Assembly: GCA_022562895.1 (NCBI GenBank)
Contig: JADFOK010000025.1
Span: 1-36,322, forward strand
Length of the DNA: 36,322 nucleotides
Reading direction: 5' to 3'
From: Bacteroidota bacterium
GTDB lineage: Bacteria; Bacteroidota; Bacteroidia; Flavobacteriales; Flavobacteriaceae
In this document: in pieces, positions 9,374-17,829 of the stretch
Numbering within the stretch: position 1 is the first letter of the stretch
Layout of the letters: each line of letters opens with the position of its first letter
Program-made: the position numbers and the translations under genes
The notes under the pieces: generated by a model
Told to the model about the DNA's origin: nothing
Databases searched by the model: none
What the model saw: the letters and a program-made list of their open reading frames with translations, nothing else

Positions 9374-10147
9374 ATGCAATTTGACTTTTATAAATATCAA
9401 GGAACAGGCAATGATTTTATTATCATCGATAATAGAAAGGAATTTTTTCCAAAGAATAATGCTGAATTAATATCTCTACTTTGTGATAGAAAGTTTGGTA
9501 TTGGTGCTGATGGGCTGCTTTTATTAGAAAATAATACGAACGTTCATTTTTCTATGATATATTATAATAAAGATGGTAATTTGGGTTCTATGTGTGGAAA
9601 TGGCGGTAGATGTATCGTTCATTTTGCTAATTACTTGGGTATTATTAAATACAAAACTGTTTTTAAAGCCATTGATGGATTACACGAAGCAACCATTAAA
9701 GGAGAAATTATTTCGCTTAAAATGAAAGATATTAGTACAATTGAGGTTTTTGAAAATCATGTGTTTATAGACACGGGATCCCCCCACCATGTTCAGATGG
9801 TGAATAATTTGAAAAGCTATAATGTAAAAAAGGAAGGAGCCAGAATAAGAAATGATAGATATGGAAAAGTTGGTGCTAACATTAATTTTATAGAACATTT
9901 TGAAAAAAATATTTTTGCTATAAGGACTTATGAACGAGGAGTTGAGAACGAAACACTATCTTGTGGAACGGGTGTAACTGCAGTAGCTGTGGCTTTATTT
10001 GAAACAGGCAAAATAAAATCGAAAGAAGTCATCCTTAAAACTGAAGGAGGATTATTAACTATATGGTTAAACAAAACAACTTCGGGATATAATGAAATAT
10101 TTTTAGAAGGTCCTGCAAAAATGGTTTATAAAGGAAAATGGAAATGA
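9374..10147 (+). CDS. dapF: Diaminopimelate epimerase
   Basis: Interconverts LL- and meso-diaminopimelate in the lysine and peptidoglycan precursor pathway; dapA lies further along in the window. The 257-residue protein has the start MQFDFYKYQGTGNDFIIID, the first catalytic Cys74 in MCGNGGRC, the conserved GSPHHV, and the second catalytic Cys197 in LSCGTGVTAVA. The length is close to the usual 270-280. Its stop codon overlaps the start of the next gene (ATGA at 10144-10147), so at least dapF, the GNAT and mltG form an operon. Confidence 0.95.
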   Translation: MQFDFYKYQGTGNDFIIIDNRKEFFPKNNAELISLLCDRKFGIGADGLLLLENNTNVHFSMIYYNKDGNLGSMCGNGGRCIVHFANYLGIIKYKTVFKAIDGLHEATIKGEIISLKMKDISTIEVFENHVFIDTGSPHHVQMVNNLKSYNVKKEGARIRNDRYGKVGANINFIEHFEKNIFAIRTYERGVENETLSCGTGVTAVAVALFETGKIKSKEVILKTEGGLLTIWLNKTTSGYNEIFLEGPAKMVYKGKWK

Positions 10148-10677
10148 CAACGTTAATAGGAAAGGATATTAAACTACGTGCATTAGAACCTACCGATTTA
10201 GATTTTTTATACCAATTGGAAAACGAAGAATCCATATGGGAAATAAGCAATACTACAACCCCATATTCTAGATATGTACTAAAGAAATATCTTAAGAATT
10301 CCCATCGTGATATTTTTGACGTAAAACAGTTACGCTTAGTTATTTGTACTATTGAAAACGATAAAAATATTGGTTGTATAGATTTTTATGATTTTGATCC
10401 TAAAAACAAAAGAGTAGGTGTTGGAATTATCATTTTTTTAAAAGAGGATAAACAAAAAGGATTTGCTTATCAATCTCTGCAATTACTTTGTACATATGCT
10501 TTTACACAATTAAATGTACATCAGGTTTATGCTAATATTACCGAAGATAATAAACCGAGTATTAGTCTTTTTGAAAAAGCAGGTTTCTCAAAAACCGGAG
10601 TAAAAAAGGATTGGATTTATGTAAATGGAAAATATAAAAACGAATTACAATATCAATTAATTACCCATGTACATTAA
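10144..10677 (+). CDS. GNAT acetyltransferase, RimJ/RimL-like
   Basis: A 177-residue acetyltransferase of the Acetyltransf_3 (RimJ/RimL, SpeG-like) branch. The N terminus LIGKDIKLRALEPTDLDFLY is typical, as are the ending segment YANITEDNKPSISLFEKAGF and the aromatic C-terminal strand GKYKNELQYQL. The acetyl-CoA loop is degenerate (EDKQKGFAYQSL). The substrate is unknown. ATG at 10144 overlaps the dapF stop as ATGA and is preferred to an ATG two codons earlier at 10138. Its 3' end overlaps mltG by 11 bases. Confidence 0.85.
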   Translation: MTTLIGKDIKLRALEPTDLDFLYQLENEESIWEISNTTTPYSRYVLKKYLKNSHRDIFDVKQLRLVICTIENDKNIGCIDFYDFDPKNKRVGVGIIIFLKEDKQKGFAYQSLQLLCTYAFTQLNVHQVYANITEDNKPSISLFEKAGFSKTGVKKDWIYVNGKYKNELQYQLITHVH

Positions 10678-11710
10678 AAAGATTTTTTTAGCGGTTGTAC
10701 TCATAGGATTATTATTTATGTGTGGATTTGCTTATTATGTATATAATAATATTTTTATATCAAATACTGCTTTTAATAATGAAGAAGCACATATTTATAT
10801 TTCTACAGATGCCACTTTTTCTGAAGTGATAGAAGAGATCGATCCCCTGCTTATAAGCATAAAAACTTTTATCAATGTAGCAAAACGAAAAAGCTATGAT
10901 ACCAATGTAAAACCAGGACACTATATTATTATTAACGGAATGAATAATAATGATATCATTATTGCCCTCCGCAGTAATAATGTTCCCGTTTCTGTAAAGT
11001 TTAACAATCAGGAACGAATTGAAAATTTAGCTGGACAAATCTCAAAACAAATCGAAACTGATAGTTTATCCTTATTGAATGCTATAAGAGAAATAGAATT
11101 TTTAAATAAAAACGGATTAAACCTAGAAACAGCTTTGTCAATTTATATCCCAAATACGTATGAGGTGTATTGGAATATTTCCGCAGAAGGGTTTCGTGAT
11201 AGAATGCTTAAAGAGAGTATTAAATTTTGGAACCCAGATCGTAAACAAAAGGCATCTAATATTGGTCTTTCGGCAGGGCAAGTGATGAGTTTAGCGGCCA
11301 TTGTACAAAAAGAAACTGCAAATGAAGATGAGCGTCAACGAGTAGCGGGAGTTTATCTGAATCGTATAAAAAGAGGAATGCCATTACAAGCAGATCCTAC
11401 CGTAATTTATGCTAAAAAATTAATGGACGATGATTTTGAACAGGAGATCAAACGGGTATTATATAAAGATTTGAAAATAGACTCCCCTTATAATACGTAT
11501 AAGAATATTGGAATGCCTCCGGGACCGATTACTATGCCCGATATATCTTCTATTGATGCTGTGTTAAATTATGAAAAGCATAGTTACCTCTTTTTTGTAG
11601 CTGATGTGAATAATTTTGGTTATCATAAATTTGCAAAAACCCTAGCTCAACACAATCGGAACAGACGAGAATATGTGCGATGGATTTCACAGCAGGGGAT
11701 AAAGAGATAA
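10667..11710 (+). CDS. mltG: Endolytic murein transglycosylase
   Basis: MltG cuts nascent glycan strands at the inner membrane and sets glycan length. The 347-residue protein has one N-terminal transmembrane helix (about 5-25) and then the YceG domain. The catalytic Glu216 lies in AAIVQKETAN, followed by the signature VAGVYLNRIKRGMPLQADPTVIY and the segment YNTYKNIGMPPGPITMP. The last gene of the dapF-GNAT-mltG operon, overlapping the GNAT by 11 bases. The link to dapF is functional: both act in peptidoglycan. Confidence 0.94.
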   Translation: MYIKKIFLAVVLIGLLFMCGFAYYVYNNIFISNTAFNNEEAHIYISTDATFSEVIEEIDPLLISIKTFINVAKRKSYDTNVKPGHYIIINGMNNNDIIIALRSNNVPVSVKFNNQERIENLAGQISKQIETDSLSLLNAIREIEFLNKNGLNLETALSIYIPNTYEVYWNISAEGFRDRMLKESIKFWNPDRKQKASNIGLSAGQVMSLAAIVQKETANEDERQRVAGVYLNRIKRGMPLQADPTVIYAKKLMDDDFEQEIKRVLYKDLKIDSPYNTYKNIGMPPGPITMPDISSIDAVLNYEKHSYLFFVADVNNFGYHKFAKTLAQHNRNRREYVRWISQQGIKR

Positions 11711-11811
11711 CTTATATCTTTTATAATCCTAAATACGAAATGTTTTAAGTGTCAAAAGCCTTGTCATAAAAAAAATATGGGTGTTTTTTAATTACCTTTA
11801 CAATCAAGGCC

Positions 11812-12315
11812 ATGCAAAATCCATTATATATTTTATTCTTAATATTGATCAGTTTCACAGCGTATTACACTCAAGATCAGAGTATAATTTGGCAAAATAC
11901 CATTGGGGGTAGTGATAGTGACAACTTATAGTCTATATCGGAAACCTTTGATGGAGGCTACATAATAGGAGGGTGGTCTGGCTCTAATATATCTGAAGAT
12001 AAGTCTGGGAATTCTCTTGGAGGTCCGGATTATTGGGTGCTAAAAATATCTTTTACTTTAGGAGTTCCAGATAATATTGTAGCTATACCATTCGACATTC
12101 TTCCAAATCCCGCTAAGAATGAATTATTAATTGACACAAAAGGACAAATAATAGAGGAGTTATACATTTATTCTTCAAAGGGTAATCTTGTTATTCTAAT
12201 TGCCGAGGCTGGTATTTCACCTACTATCGATGTTTTACAATTATCATCTGGATTATATTTTATTCGTTTTGTTGTACAAGGAAAAACGATTACTAAGAAG
12301 TTTGTGAAATACTAA
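11812..12315 (+). pseudogene. Decayed T9SS cargo gene, one repeat plus sorting domain
   Basis: From ATG 11812 one frame runs through a signal-like hydrophobic start (MQNPLYILFLILISFTA), a single repeat of the type IGGSDSDN...GGYIIGGWSGSNIS...GGPDYWVLK, and a T9SS type A sorting domain (FDILPNPAKNELLID...GLYFIRFVVQGKTITKKFVKY). It is interrupted by TAG at 11929-11931 inside the repeat. Intact relatives have many such repeats; this one has the first and the tail only, so an internal deletion is likely as well as the nonsense codon. The open part after the stop begins at ATG 12037 but is unlikely to be functional without a signal peptide. Confidence 0.75.
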
Positions 12316-12412
12316 TTTATAAAGCAACATTTCAAAAATAATACTCTTTGCTGATAGCTCCTGACTACGATCGAAAGGATGATCAATTTACCTTTTAACA
12401 TATTTTAACAAC

Positions 12413-12446
12413 TTGTTTTATTATAACTAAATATGTCGTATTTTCG
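12413..12446 (+). promoter_or_regulatory. Candidate promoter of the lysozyme-like gene
   Basis: TTG (12413-12415) and TATTTTCG (12439-12446) are 23 bases apart; the -7 box is one base off TAnnTTTG. It would give a leader of about 40 bases before the ATG at 12493. Confidence 0.45.
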
Positions 12447-12492
12447 CACGCTGAAAACGAAGGTGTAGGAATATACCTCAATTTTAAATAAA

Positions 12493-13137
12493 ATGAAACG
12501 TAACTTATTAAAAACAAGTTTATTACTTATCATTACAATAGGTGTAACTACAAGTTTTTCTTTTAGAAAAAAAGTAGATTTATCACATTACCAAATGAAT
12601 GATTTGGAATTATGCTATAATGTACCTAATGAAAATGAAGTAATTACACTTTATAAGACTGAACCTTCCTATTATCTTTTTTTAGGAAAATCGTATGTAG
12701 GATTTAAAGAGGCGCTTGGTTTTAAAGAATCAAGGGGTGACTATTCTATAATTAATAAGTTTGGTTATTTAGGCAAATACCAATTTGCAAGGGGGACCTT
12801 GAAAATGATAGGTATTTATAACTCAAACACATTTTTACAAGACGCACGTCTTCAGGAAGAGGCATTTTTTGCAAATACATCTAGAAACAAATGGATATTA
12901 CGTAGAGACATTAAAAGGTATGAAGGAAGATATATCAATGGAATTAAAGTAACTGAATCAGGAATCTTGGCAGCAGCTCACCTTGCAGGTGCCGGGAATG
13001 TAAAATTATTTCTAAGGAGTGCTGGAACTATTGGATTTCATGATGCATTTGGAACTACTATAGGATATTATTTGAAGAAATTTTCGGGGTATGACACTTC
13101 TTTTGTGATTCCAAATAGGCAAGCATTGGCTTTATAA
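12493..13137 (+). CDS. Secreted lysozyme-like (transglycosylase-fold) protein
   Basis: A 214-residue exported protein with an N-terminal signal peptide (basic MKRNLLK and a hydrophobic stretch to about residue 23). The middle resembles lytic transglycosylase and phage lysozyme folds: a Glu followed by Ser-Arg-Gly (KESRGDY, Glu79), then KFGYLGKYQFARGTL, and later GILAAAHLAGAGNVKLFL. This suggests peptidoglycan binding or cleavage, but the activity is inferred and the family cannot be named with certainty. It has its own promoter, and its terminator lies inside the convergent methylase gene. Confidence 0.65.
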   Translation: MKRNLLKTSLLLIITIGVTTSFSFRKKVDLSHYQMNDLELCYNVPNENEVITLYKTEPSYYLFLGKSYVGFKEALGFKESRGDYSIINKFGYLGKYQFARGTLKMIGIYNSNTFLQDARLQEEAFFANTSRNKWILRRDIKRYEGRYINGIKVTESGILAAAHLAGAGNVKLFLRSAGTIGFHDAFGTTIGYYLKKFSGYDTSFVIPNRQALAL

Positions 13138-13144
13138 AAAAAAA

Positions 13145-13858
13145 TTATTTTTGAATAATGAACAAGGTGGGTCTTTTATTTAGGTCCACCTTTGTTTTTT
13201 TCCATTCTTCTGCAGAAAGTGTTTTAATATATTCAGTTGGTAATGTTATATCGCAAGCGATACAAAGTTTTGTTTGCGGATGTAAATTATTTAACAGGCT
13301 TTCCATTAATTGGTTATTGCGATAGGGGGTTTCAATAAACAATTGTGATTGGTTTTGTTCGGCAGAAATTCTTTCAATTCGTTTAATTTCAACATTTCGT
13401 TCTCGTTTATCTCTGGGTAAGTAACCGTTAAAAGTAAAATTTTGACCATTGAATCCACTTGCCATCATCGCCATTAGAATAGAGGAGGGACCTACTAACG
13501 GAACAACCTTTATATCTTGAATATGTGCTTGTTCTACAATTAACGAACCCGGATCTGCAATGGCCGGACAACCTGCGTCTGAAATTAATCCTATATCATA
13601 CCCCTCCAAACAGGGATTAAGCATCTCCTGAATTTCAGATTCGAGGGTATATTTATTAAGAAGACTAAAATTTAGATTTGACTGTGATTTTCTAGAGACA
13701 ATACTTTTGATGAATCTACGAGCATTTTTTTCATGTTCTACAATATAATAATCAATTTCTTCAACAGCCTTTTTTACCGGGAAAGGTAACACTTCCAAAG
13801 GGGGTGTCTCCCCTAAAGGACAAGGAATTAAATAAAGATCGCCTTTTTGGGGATTCAT
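13145..13858 (-). CDS. RsmI-like SAM-dependent methyltransferase (short form)
   Basis: A 237-residue tetrapyrrole-methylase-fold protein related to RsmI, which 2'-O-methylates 16S rRNA C1402. Seen are the start LYLIPCPLGE, the SAM-binding segment IGLISDAGCPAIADPGS, VVPLVGPSSILMAMMASG and the FNGYLPRDKRER segment. It differs from standard RsmI in the N-terminal motif (standard: LYVVATPIGN) and the shorter length, and is likely the second, short RsmI-like paralogue of Bacteroidota. The target is therefore unproven. It starts 6 bases after the stop of the dehydrogenase gene. Confidence 0.85.
   Translation of the reverse strand: MNPQKGDLYLIPCPLGETPPLEVLPFPVKKAVEEIDYYIVEHEKNARRFIKSIVSRKSQSNLNFSLLNKYTLESEIQEMLNPCLEGYDIGLISDAGCPAIADPGSLIVEQAHIQDIKVVPLVGPSSILMAMMASGFNGQNFTFNGYLPRDKRERNVEIKRIERISAEQNQSQLFIETPYRNNQLMESLLNNLHPQTKLCIACDITLPTEYIKTLSAEEWKKTKVDLNKRPTLFIIQK
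13164..13202 (+). terminator. Intrinsic terminator inside the convergent gene
   Basis: A 7-bp stem (AAGGTGG 13164-13170 with CCACCTT 13186-13192) is followed by TGTTTTTTT on the plus strand. It stops the transcript of the upstream secreted protein but lies within the last codons of the RsmI-like gene on the other strand (KVDLNKRPT). Confidence 0.7.
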
Positions 13859-13864
13859 TAAAAA

Positions 13865-15244
13865 TTATTTAATCACCAATTTTTTTACAAATGAATTTCC
13901 GTCTTGAGTGGTTATTTTTATCAGGTAAACACCTTTACTTAAGTTGACAACCGGTATTGTAATTTCAGTAACCGAAAGGTCTTTATCGGAAAATATTAAG
14001 CTTCCTTTTAGATCTAAAATTGTTATGGTGCTTATTTTTTGATTTTTGACAGAAAGGAATAAGCTATCTGAAGCCGGATTAGGTATCATTATAACTGTGT
14101 TGAAAATATTATTTTCGGGATTAGAAAGAATTTCACCTCCCTGAATTTTGTAAATTGAACCACTTAGACTTGCTATATATATTTCCCCATTAATATCCTC
14201 ACCAAATGACACCCAGGTACCGTTAAAATCTCCATAGTCAATTAAATTTCCATTATCATCTACCGTACCTATCATACCCGAACAAACATCAGCAAAAAAG
14301 TACAATCCCTGTATATCGCTATAGATATTACCGCGATACACATTTCCTCCTGTTATAGAACAGTTACCACTTGTATGTGTGTACTGGGCAACTGGAAAAG
14401 TAAGTTCTGATGGGTCCGGACATCCTGCTGTGTTAAAAGGTGAATTACCTTCATAACAACGCCATCCATAGTTAAGTCCTCCTTCCGTACTCAATTCATG
14501 GTTTATTTCCTCAATGCTTCCTTGACCCACATCTCCAATCCAGAGATCACCAGTGTTACTATCGAAAGAAAATTTCCAAGGATTACGCAATCCATAGGCC
14601 CAAATTTCATCTAATGCGTCTGGATCACCAACAAAAGGATTATCTCCGGGTATTCCGTAATTATTACCACCACCTGGATTATCTATATCAATTCTTAACA
14701 ATTTACCTAATAGAAGCAATAAGTTTTGCGCACGGTTACCTGGATCACCAGCACTACCACCATCTCCTAATCCAATATATAAATATCCGTCGGGTCCAAA
14801 TTCGAGACAACCTCCATTATGATTGCTAAAAGGTTGTGCTACATCTATAATAAATAATTCTGAACCAGGATCAGCAATATTTGGATCTGAGCCATCTACA
14901 GAAAATCTTGATACTTGTGTATCACCTGAGTTGTCGGTATAATAGACATAAAAATAGCCGTTGTTATTGTAATCTGGGTGAAAGGCAAGTCCTAATAATC
15001 CTCGTTCTCCTCCACCATTAGTTAATGATGATATATCTAGAAAATCTATTGGATTAATACTTCCATCGGGATTTAATATTTTAATAATTCCTCCCTGTTC
15101 TACTATAAAAAGGCGATCATCTCCAGCATTTTGGATATTTAAGGGGCTAGAAAAACCACTGGCAAAAAGTTCAATGTTTACCTCTTGAGCTATAACAATT
15201 AATGAGAATAAAAGAAATAATAAAGTAAGAAATGTATTTTTCAT
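13865..15244 (-). CDS. Secreted GSDH-type (PQQ-dependent) sugar dehydrogenase with T9SS sorting domain
   Basis: A 459-residue exported protein. Residues 1-19 are a signal peptide ending in IAQ. Residues 25-365 are a six-bladed propeller of the glucose/sorbosone dehydrogenase family: LFIVEQGG, ERGLLGLAFHPDY, NHNGGCLEFGPDGYLYIGLG with the conserved His142, LGKLLRIDID, YGLRNPWKF and GLNYGWRCYEG. Residues 385-459 are a type A T9SS sorting domain (MIPNPASDSLFL...GVYLIKITT...KKLVIK), so it is probably anchored at the cell surface or released. It oxidises a sugar or other alcohol outside the cell, with PQQ likely but not certain. It is placed between the phosphatase and the RsmI-like gene. Confidence 0.88.
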   Translation of the reverse strand: MKNTFLTLLFLLFSLIVIAQEVNIELFASGFSSPLNIQNAGDDRLFIVEQGGIIKILNPDGSINPIDFLDISSLTNGGGERGLLGLAFHPDYNNNGYFYVYYTDNSGDTQVSRFSVDGSDPNIADPGSELFIIDVAQPFSNHNGGCLEFGPDGYLYIGLGDGGSAGDPGNRAQNLLLLLGKLLRIDIDNPGGGNNYGIPGDNPFVGDPDALDEIWAYGLRNPWKFSFDSNTGDLWIGDVGQGSIEEINHELSTEGGLNYGWRCYEGNSPFNTAGCPDPSELTFPVAQYTHTSGNCSITGGNVYRGNIYSDIQGLYFFADVCSGMIGTVDDNGNLIDYGDFNGTWVSFGEDINGEIYIASLSGSIYKIQGGEILSNPENNIFNTVIMIPNPASDSLFLSVKNQKISTITILDLKGSLIFSDKDLSVTEITIPVVNLSKGVYLIKITTQDGNSFVKKLVIK

Positions 15245-15282
15245 GGTTATTTTTGAGACTAAAGTAATGAAAACATTTAATA

Positions 15283-15741
15283 TTAAAACTTAAATCTTTT
15301 AGCAATTTTATCACAGGCTTGGTCAAGCATTTGATACACGTTTTCAAAACCCTGTTCACCCCCATAATAGGGATCCGGAACATCTACATTTTCACCTGGA
15401 TATAATTCATCAAGAATAAGTCGTACTTTATTTTTATTATTTTGTTCCTGACAAAGCCTTAAAACATTTTCTTTATTGGAATTGTCCATTACAAAAATAT
15501 GGTCGAATTCCAAAAAATCCTCTTGAGTAAATAATCTTCCACGCTGATTTGTAATATCGACATTGTGTTTTTGAGCCACCTCAATGCTTCGTATATCTGG
15601 TTGATCTCCAATGTGCCAATGTCCGGTTCCAGCAGAATCAACAAATACTTTGTTAGGGTCAACTTTTGATTTTAAAATTCCTTCAGCAAGGGGAGAGCGG
15701 CAAATATTACCAAGACAAACCATAAGGACTTTTGTTTTCAT
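15283..15741 (-). CDS. Low-molecular-weight protein-tyrosine phosphatase
   Basis: A 152-residue LMW-PTP. The P-loop C-x4-C-R-S is seen as CLGNICRSP (Cys9 nucleophile, Arg15) at the N terminus, with the general-acid Asp in VPDPYYGG near the C terminus. It removes phosphate from tyrosine in proteins; in bacteria such enzymes often control polysaccharide synthesis, but no kinase or capsule genes are near. It starts 46 bases after the dnaA stop and probably shares the dnaA transcript. Confidence 0.93.
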   Translation of the reverse strand: MKTKVLMVCLGNICRSPLAEGILKSKVDPNKVFVDSAGTGHWHIGDQPDIRSIEVAQKHNVDITNQRGRLFTQEDFLEFDHIFVMDNSNKENVLRLCQEQNNKNKVRLILDELYPGENVDVPDPYYGGEQGFENVYQMLDQACDKIAKRFKF

Positions 15742-15787
15742 CTCAGAATAATAATAAAAATCTGTAAAACACCGAATATGAAAATAA

Positions 15788-17215
15788 TTAAAGTGTAAGT
15801 TTCTTGTTGAGGTCTTCTACATACTTTCTAAATTGTTTATCTGTACTTGATAAATTATCTACCGTTTTACAGGCATGCAATACAGTGGCATGATCACGTT
15901 GTCCAATTTGTGAGCCTATTGAGGCTAAAGAAGCTTTAGTGAACTTTTTGGCAAAAAACATGGCCAATTGCCTCGCTTGAACAATATGACGTTTTCTGGT
16001 TTTAGACTGGAGTGTATCCACATCCATTTGGAAATAGTCACTAACCACTTTTTGAATGTAGTCTATAGATACTTCTCGTTTTGTATGCTTAACGTAATTA
16101 TCTACTATTTTCTTAGCAAGATCTATTGTAATTTCTTTTTTATTAAAAGAAGAATGTGCAATTAATGAAATAATTGCTCCCTCGAGTTCCCTTATGTTTG
16201 TTTTAATATTATTTGCTAAGAACTCAACAATATCTTCGGGCATTATTACACCGTCTCTGTATAGTTTGTTTTTAATAATAGCAACTCGAGTGTCGTAATC
16301 CGGATGATTTAATTCAGCAGAAAGTCCCCATTTAAAACGAGACAATAATCGTTGTTCTATATCGACCATATCTACAGGAGCTTTGTCACTAGTTAAAATA
16401 ACTTGCTTTCCATTTTGATGTAGGTGATTAAATATATGAAAGAACACATCCTGTGTACCAGCTTTTCCAGAAAATAATTGAATATCATCTACAATGAGTA
16501 CATCGATAATTTGATAAAAATGTATAAAGTCGTTTCGGTTATTCTTTTTTACAGATTCAATATACTGTTGTGTAAATTTTTCGGCAGATATATAAAGAAC
16601 GGTTTTTTCGGGATATTTATCTTTTATTTCGACTCCAATAGCATGAGCTAAATGTGTTTTTCCCAATCCGACACCCCCAAATACCAATAAAGGGTTAAAT
16701 GAAGTTCCACCAGGCTTATTGGCAACTGCCATACCCGCAGATCGAGCTAAACGATTTGAATCTCCTTCTAAAAAATTTTCAAAATTATAATTAGGATTCA
16801 GCTGAGATTCGATTTTTACATTTCGAATTCCTGGTATTACAAATGGGTTTTTAAGTTCTGGACTTTTACTTTTTATAGGAACATCTATTTCTTGAGATTT
16901 TATATGGCTCCGGTTTGAACTTGGTATTTTTTCAGTAAAAGGTTGTTTGTTTCCGTAGGTGTTTTCCATTTTAATTATGTACACTAACTTTGCTTTTGCA
17001 CCTAACTCTTTTGTAAGTGCCACTTTAAGTATTTTTACATAATGTTCCTCGAGCCATTCGTAAAAAAACTTGCTTGGAACCTGAATACTAAGTGCGTCAT
17101 CTGTTAGCTTAACAGCACTGATAGGCTCAAACCAGGTTTTGTAGGCTTGAACAGTGATATTGTCTTCAATAAAATTCAAACAATTACTCCAAACCAAATC
17201 AGCAGTTTTGCCCAT
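15788..17215 (-). CDS. dnaA: Chromosomal replication initiator DnaA
   Basis: DnaA binds DnaA boxes and opens oriC. The 475-residue protein has domain I (1-85, with WSNCLNFIEDN and AYKTWFEPI), a variable linker, AAA+ domain III with Walker A GGVGLGKTH (180-188), Walker B VLIVDD (239-244), the sensor region LTSDKAP, and DNA-binding domain IV ending in the signature GQRDHATVLHACKTV. The start MGKTADLVWSNCL is typical. It is divergent from the thioesterase gene. I see no cluster of DnaA boxes (TTATCCACA type) in the 203 bases upstream or between its neighbours, so oriC is probably elsewhere. Confidence 0.97.
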   Translation of the reverse strand: MGKTADLVWSNCLNFIEDNITVQAYKTWFEPISAVKLTDDALSIQVPSKFFYEWLEEHYVKILKVALTKELGAKAKLVYIIKMENTYGNKQPFTEKIPSSNRSHIKSQEIDVPIKSKSPELKNPFVIPGIRNVKIESQLNPNYNFENFLEGDSNRLARSAGMAVANKPGGTSFNPLLVFGGVGLGKTHLAHAIGVEIKDKYPEKTVLYISAEKFTQQYIESVKKNNRNDFIHFYQIIDVLIVDDIQLFSGKAGTQDVFFHIFNHLHQNGKQVILTSDKAPVDMVDIEQRLLSRFKWGLSAELNHPDYDTRVAIIKNKLYRDGVIMPEDIVEFLANNIKTNIRELEGAIISLIAHSSFNKKEITIDLAKKIVDNYVKHTKREVSIDYIQKVVSDYFQMDVDTLQSKTRKRHIVQARQLAMFFAKKFTKASLASIGSQIGQRDHATVLHACKTVDNLSSTDKQFRKYVEDLNKKLTL

Positions 17216-17418
17216 AGTTATTCTTGAGATGTTAGTTAGTTTTTAATGGCGTCTAAGAAAAGAAAAAAAGTAAGTTCTCTGTCATTTTCTTAGCAATGCA
17301 AATATGTGAACAAAAAAGTTAAAAAAAAAATAGCTTGCTATTGAATATTCAGTTTTTTTTTCGGATATTCCCAGAAGGATAAATCTACGACAAAAGTTCC
17401 TCTTTTTCATAAATTATT

Positions 17419-17820
17419 TTGAAAAAAACAAATACTAAATTAAGAGTACGCTATAGTGAAACCGATCAAATGGGTGTGGTTTATTACGGAAACTATGCAC
17501 AGTATTTAGAGCAGGGTCGTACTGAATGGTTGCGATCACTAGGATTTTCATATAAATTCATGGAAGAAAATAATGTGCATTTGCCGGTTGTTGAATTTTG
17601 TATTAAATACAAATATCCTGCATTTTACGACGATGTATTAACCGTTAAGACATCCTTAAAAGAAATACCTTCTGTAATGATAGATTTTTATTATGAAATT
17701 TATAATCAGGATAATAAGCTTTTGGTAACTGCAACAACTTCTTTGGTGTTTATAAATAAATCCACAAATAAATTAATGAAAGCTCCTGATTATCTTCTAA
17801 AAAAATTAATGAAAGATTAG
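17419..17820 (+). CDS. Acyl-CoA thioesterase, 4-hydroxybenzoyl-CoA/YbgC type
   Basis: A 133-residue hot-dog-fold thioesterase. The signature RVRYSETDQMGVVYYGNYAQ contains the catalytic Asp of the YbgC/4HBT branch, followed by EQGRTEWLRSLG. The substrate is an acyl-CoA that cannot be specified. The start is TTG at 17419; the next in-frame ATG at 17470 would cut off the first strand and the catalytic Asp. It is divergent from dnaA and converges on the YigZ gene with 9 bases between the stops. Confidence 0.9.
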   Translation: MKKTNTKLRVRYSETDQMGVVYYGNYAQYLEQGRTEWLRSLGFSYKFMEENNVHLPVVEFCIKYKYPAFYDDVLTVKTSLKEIPSVMIDFYYEIYNQDNKLLVTATTSLVFINKSTNKLMKAPDYLLKKLMKD

Positions 17821-17829
17821 TATTAACTA

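Noticed and set aside
17216..17418. oriC next to dnaA
   Set aside because: No TTATCCACA-type boxes or A/T-rich unwinding repeats in cluster are seen between dnaA and the thioesterase or on the other side.
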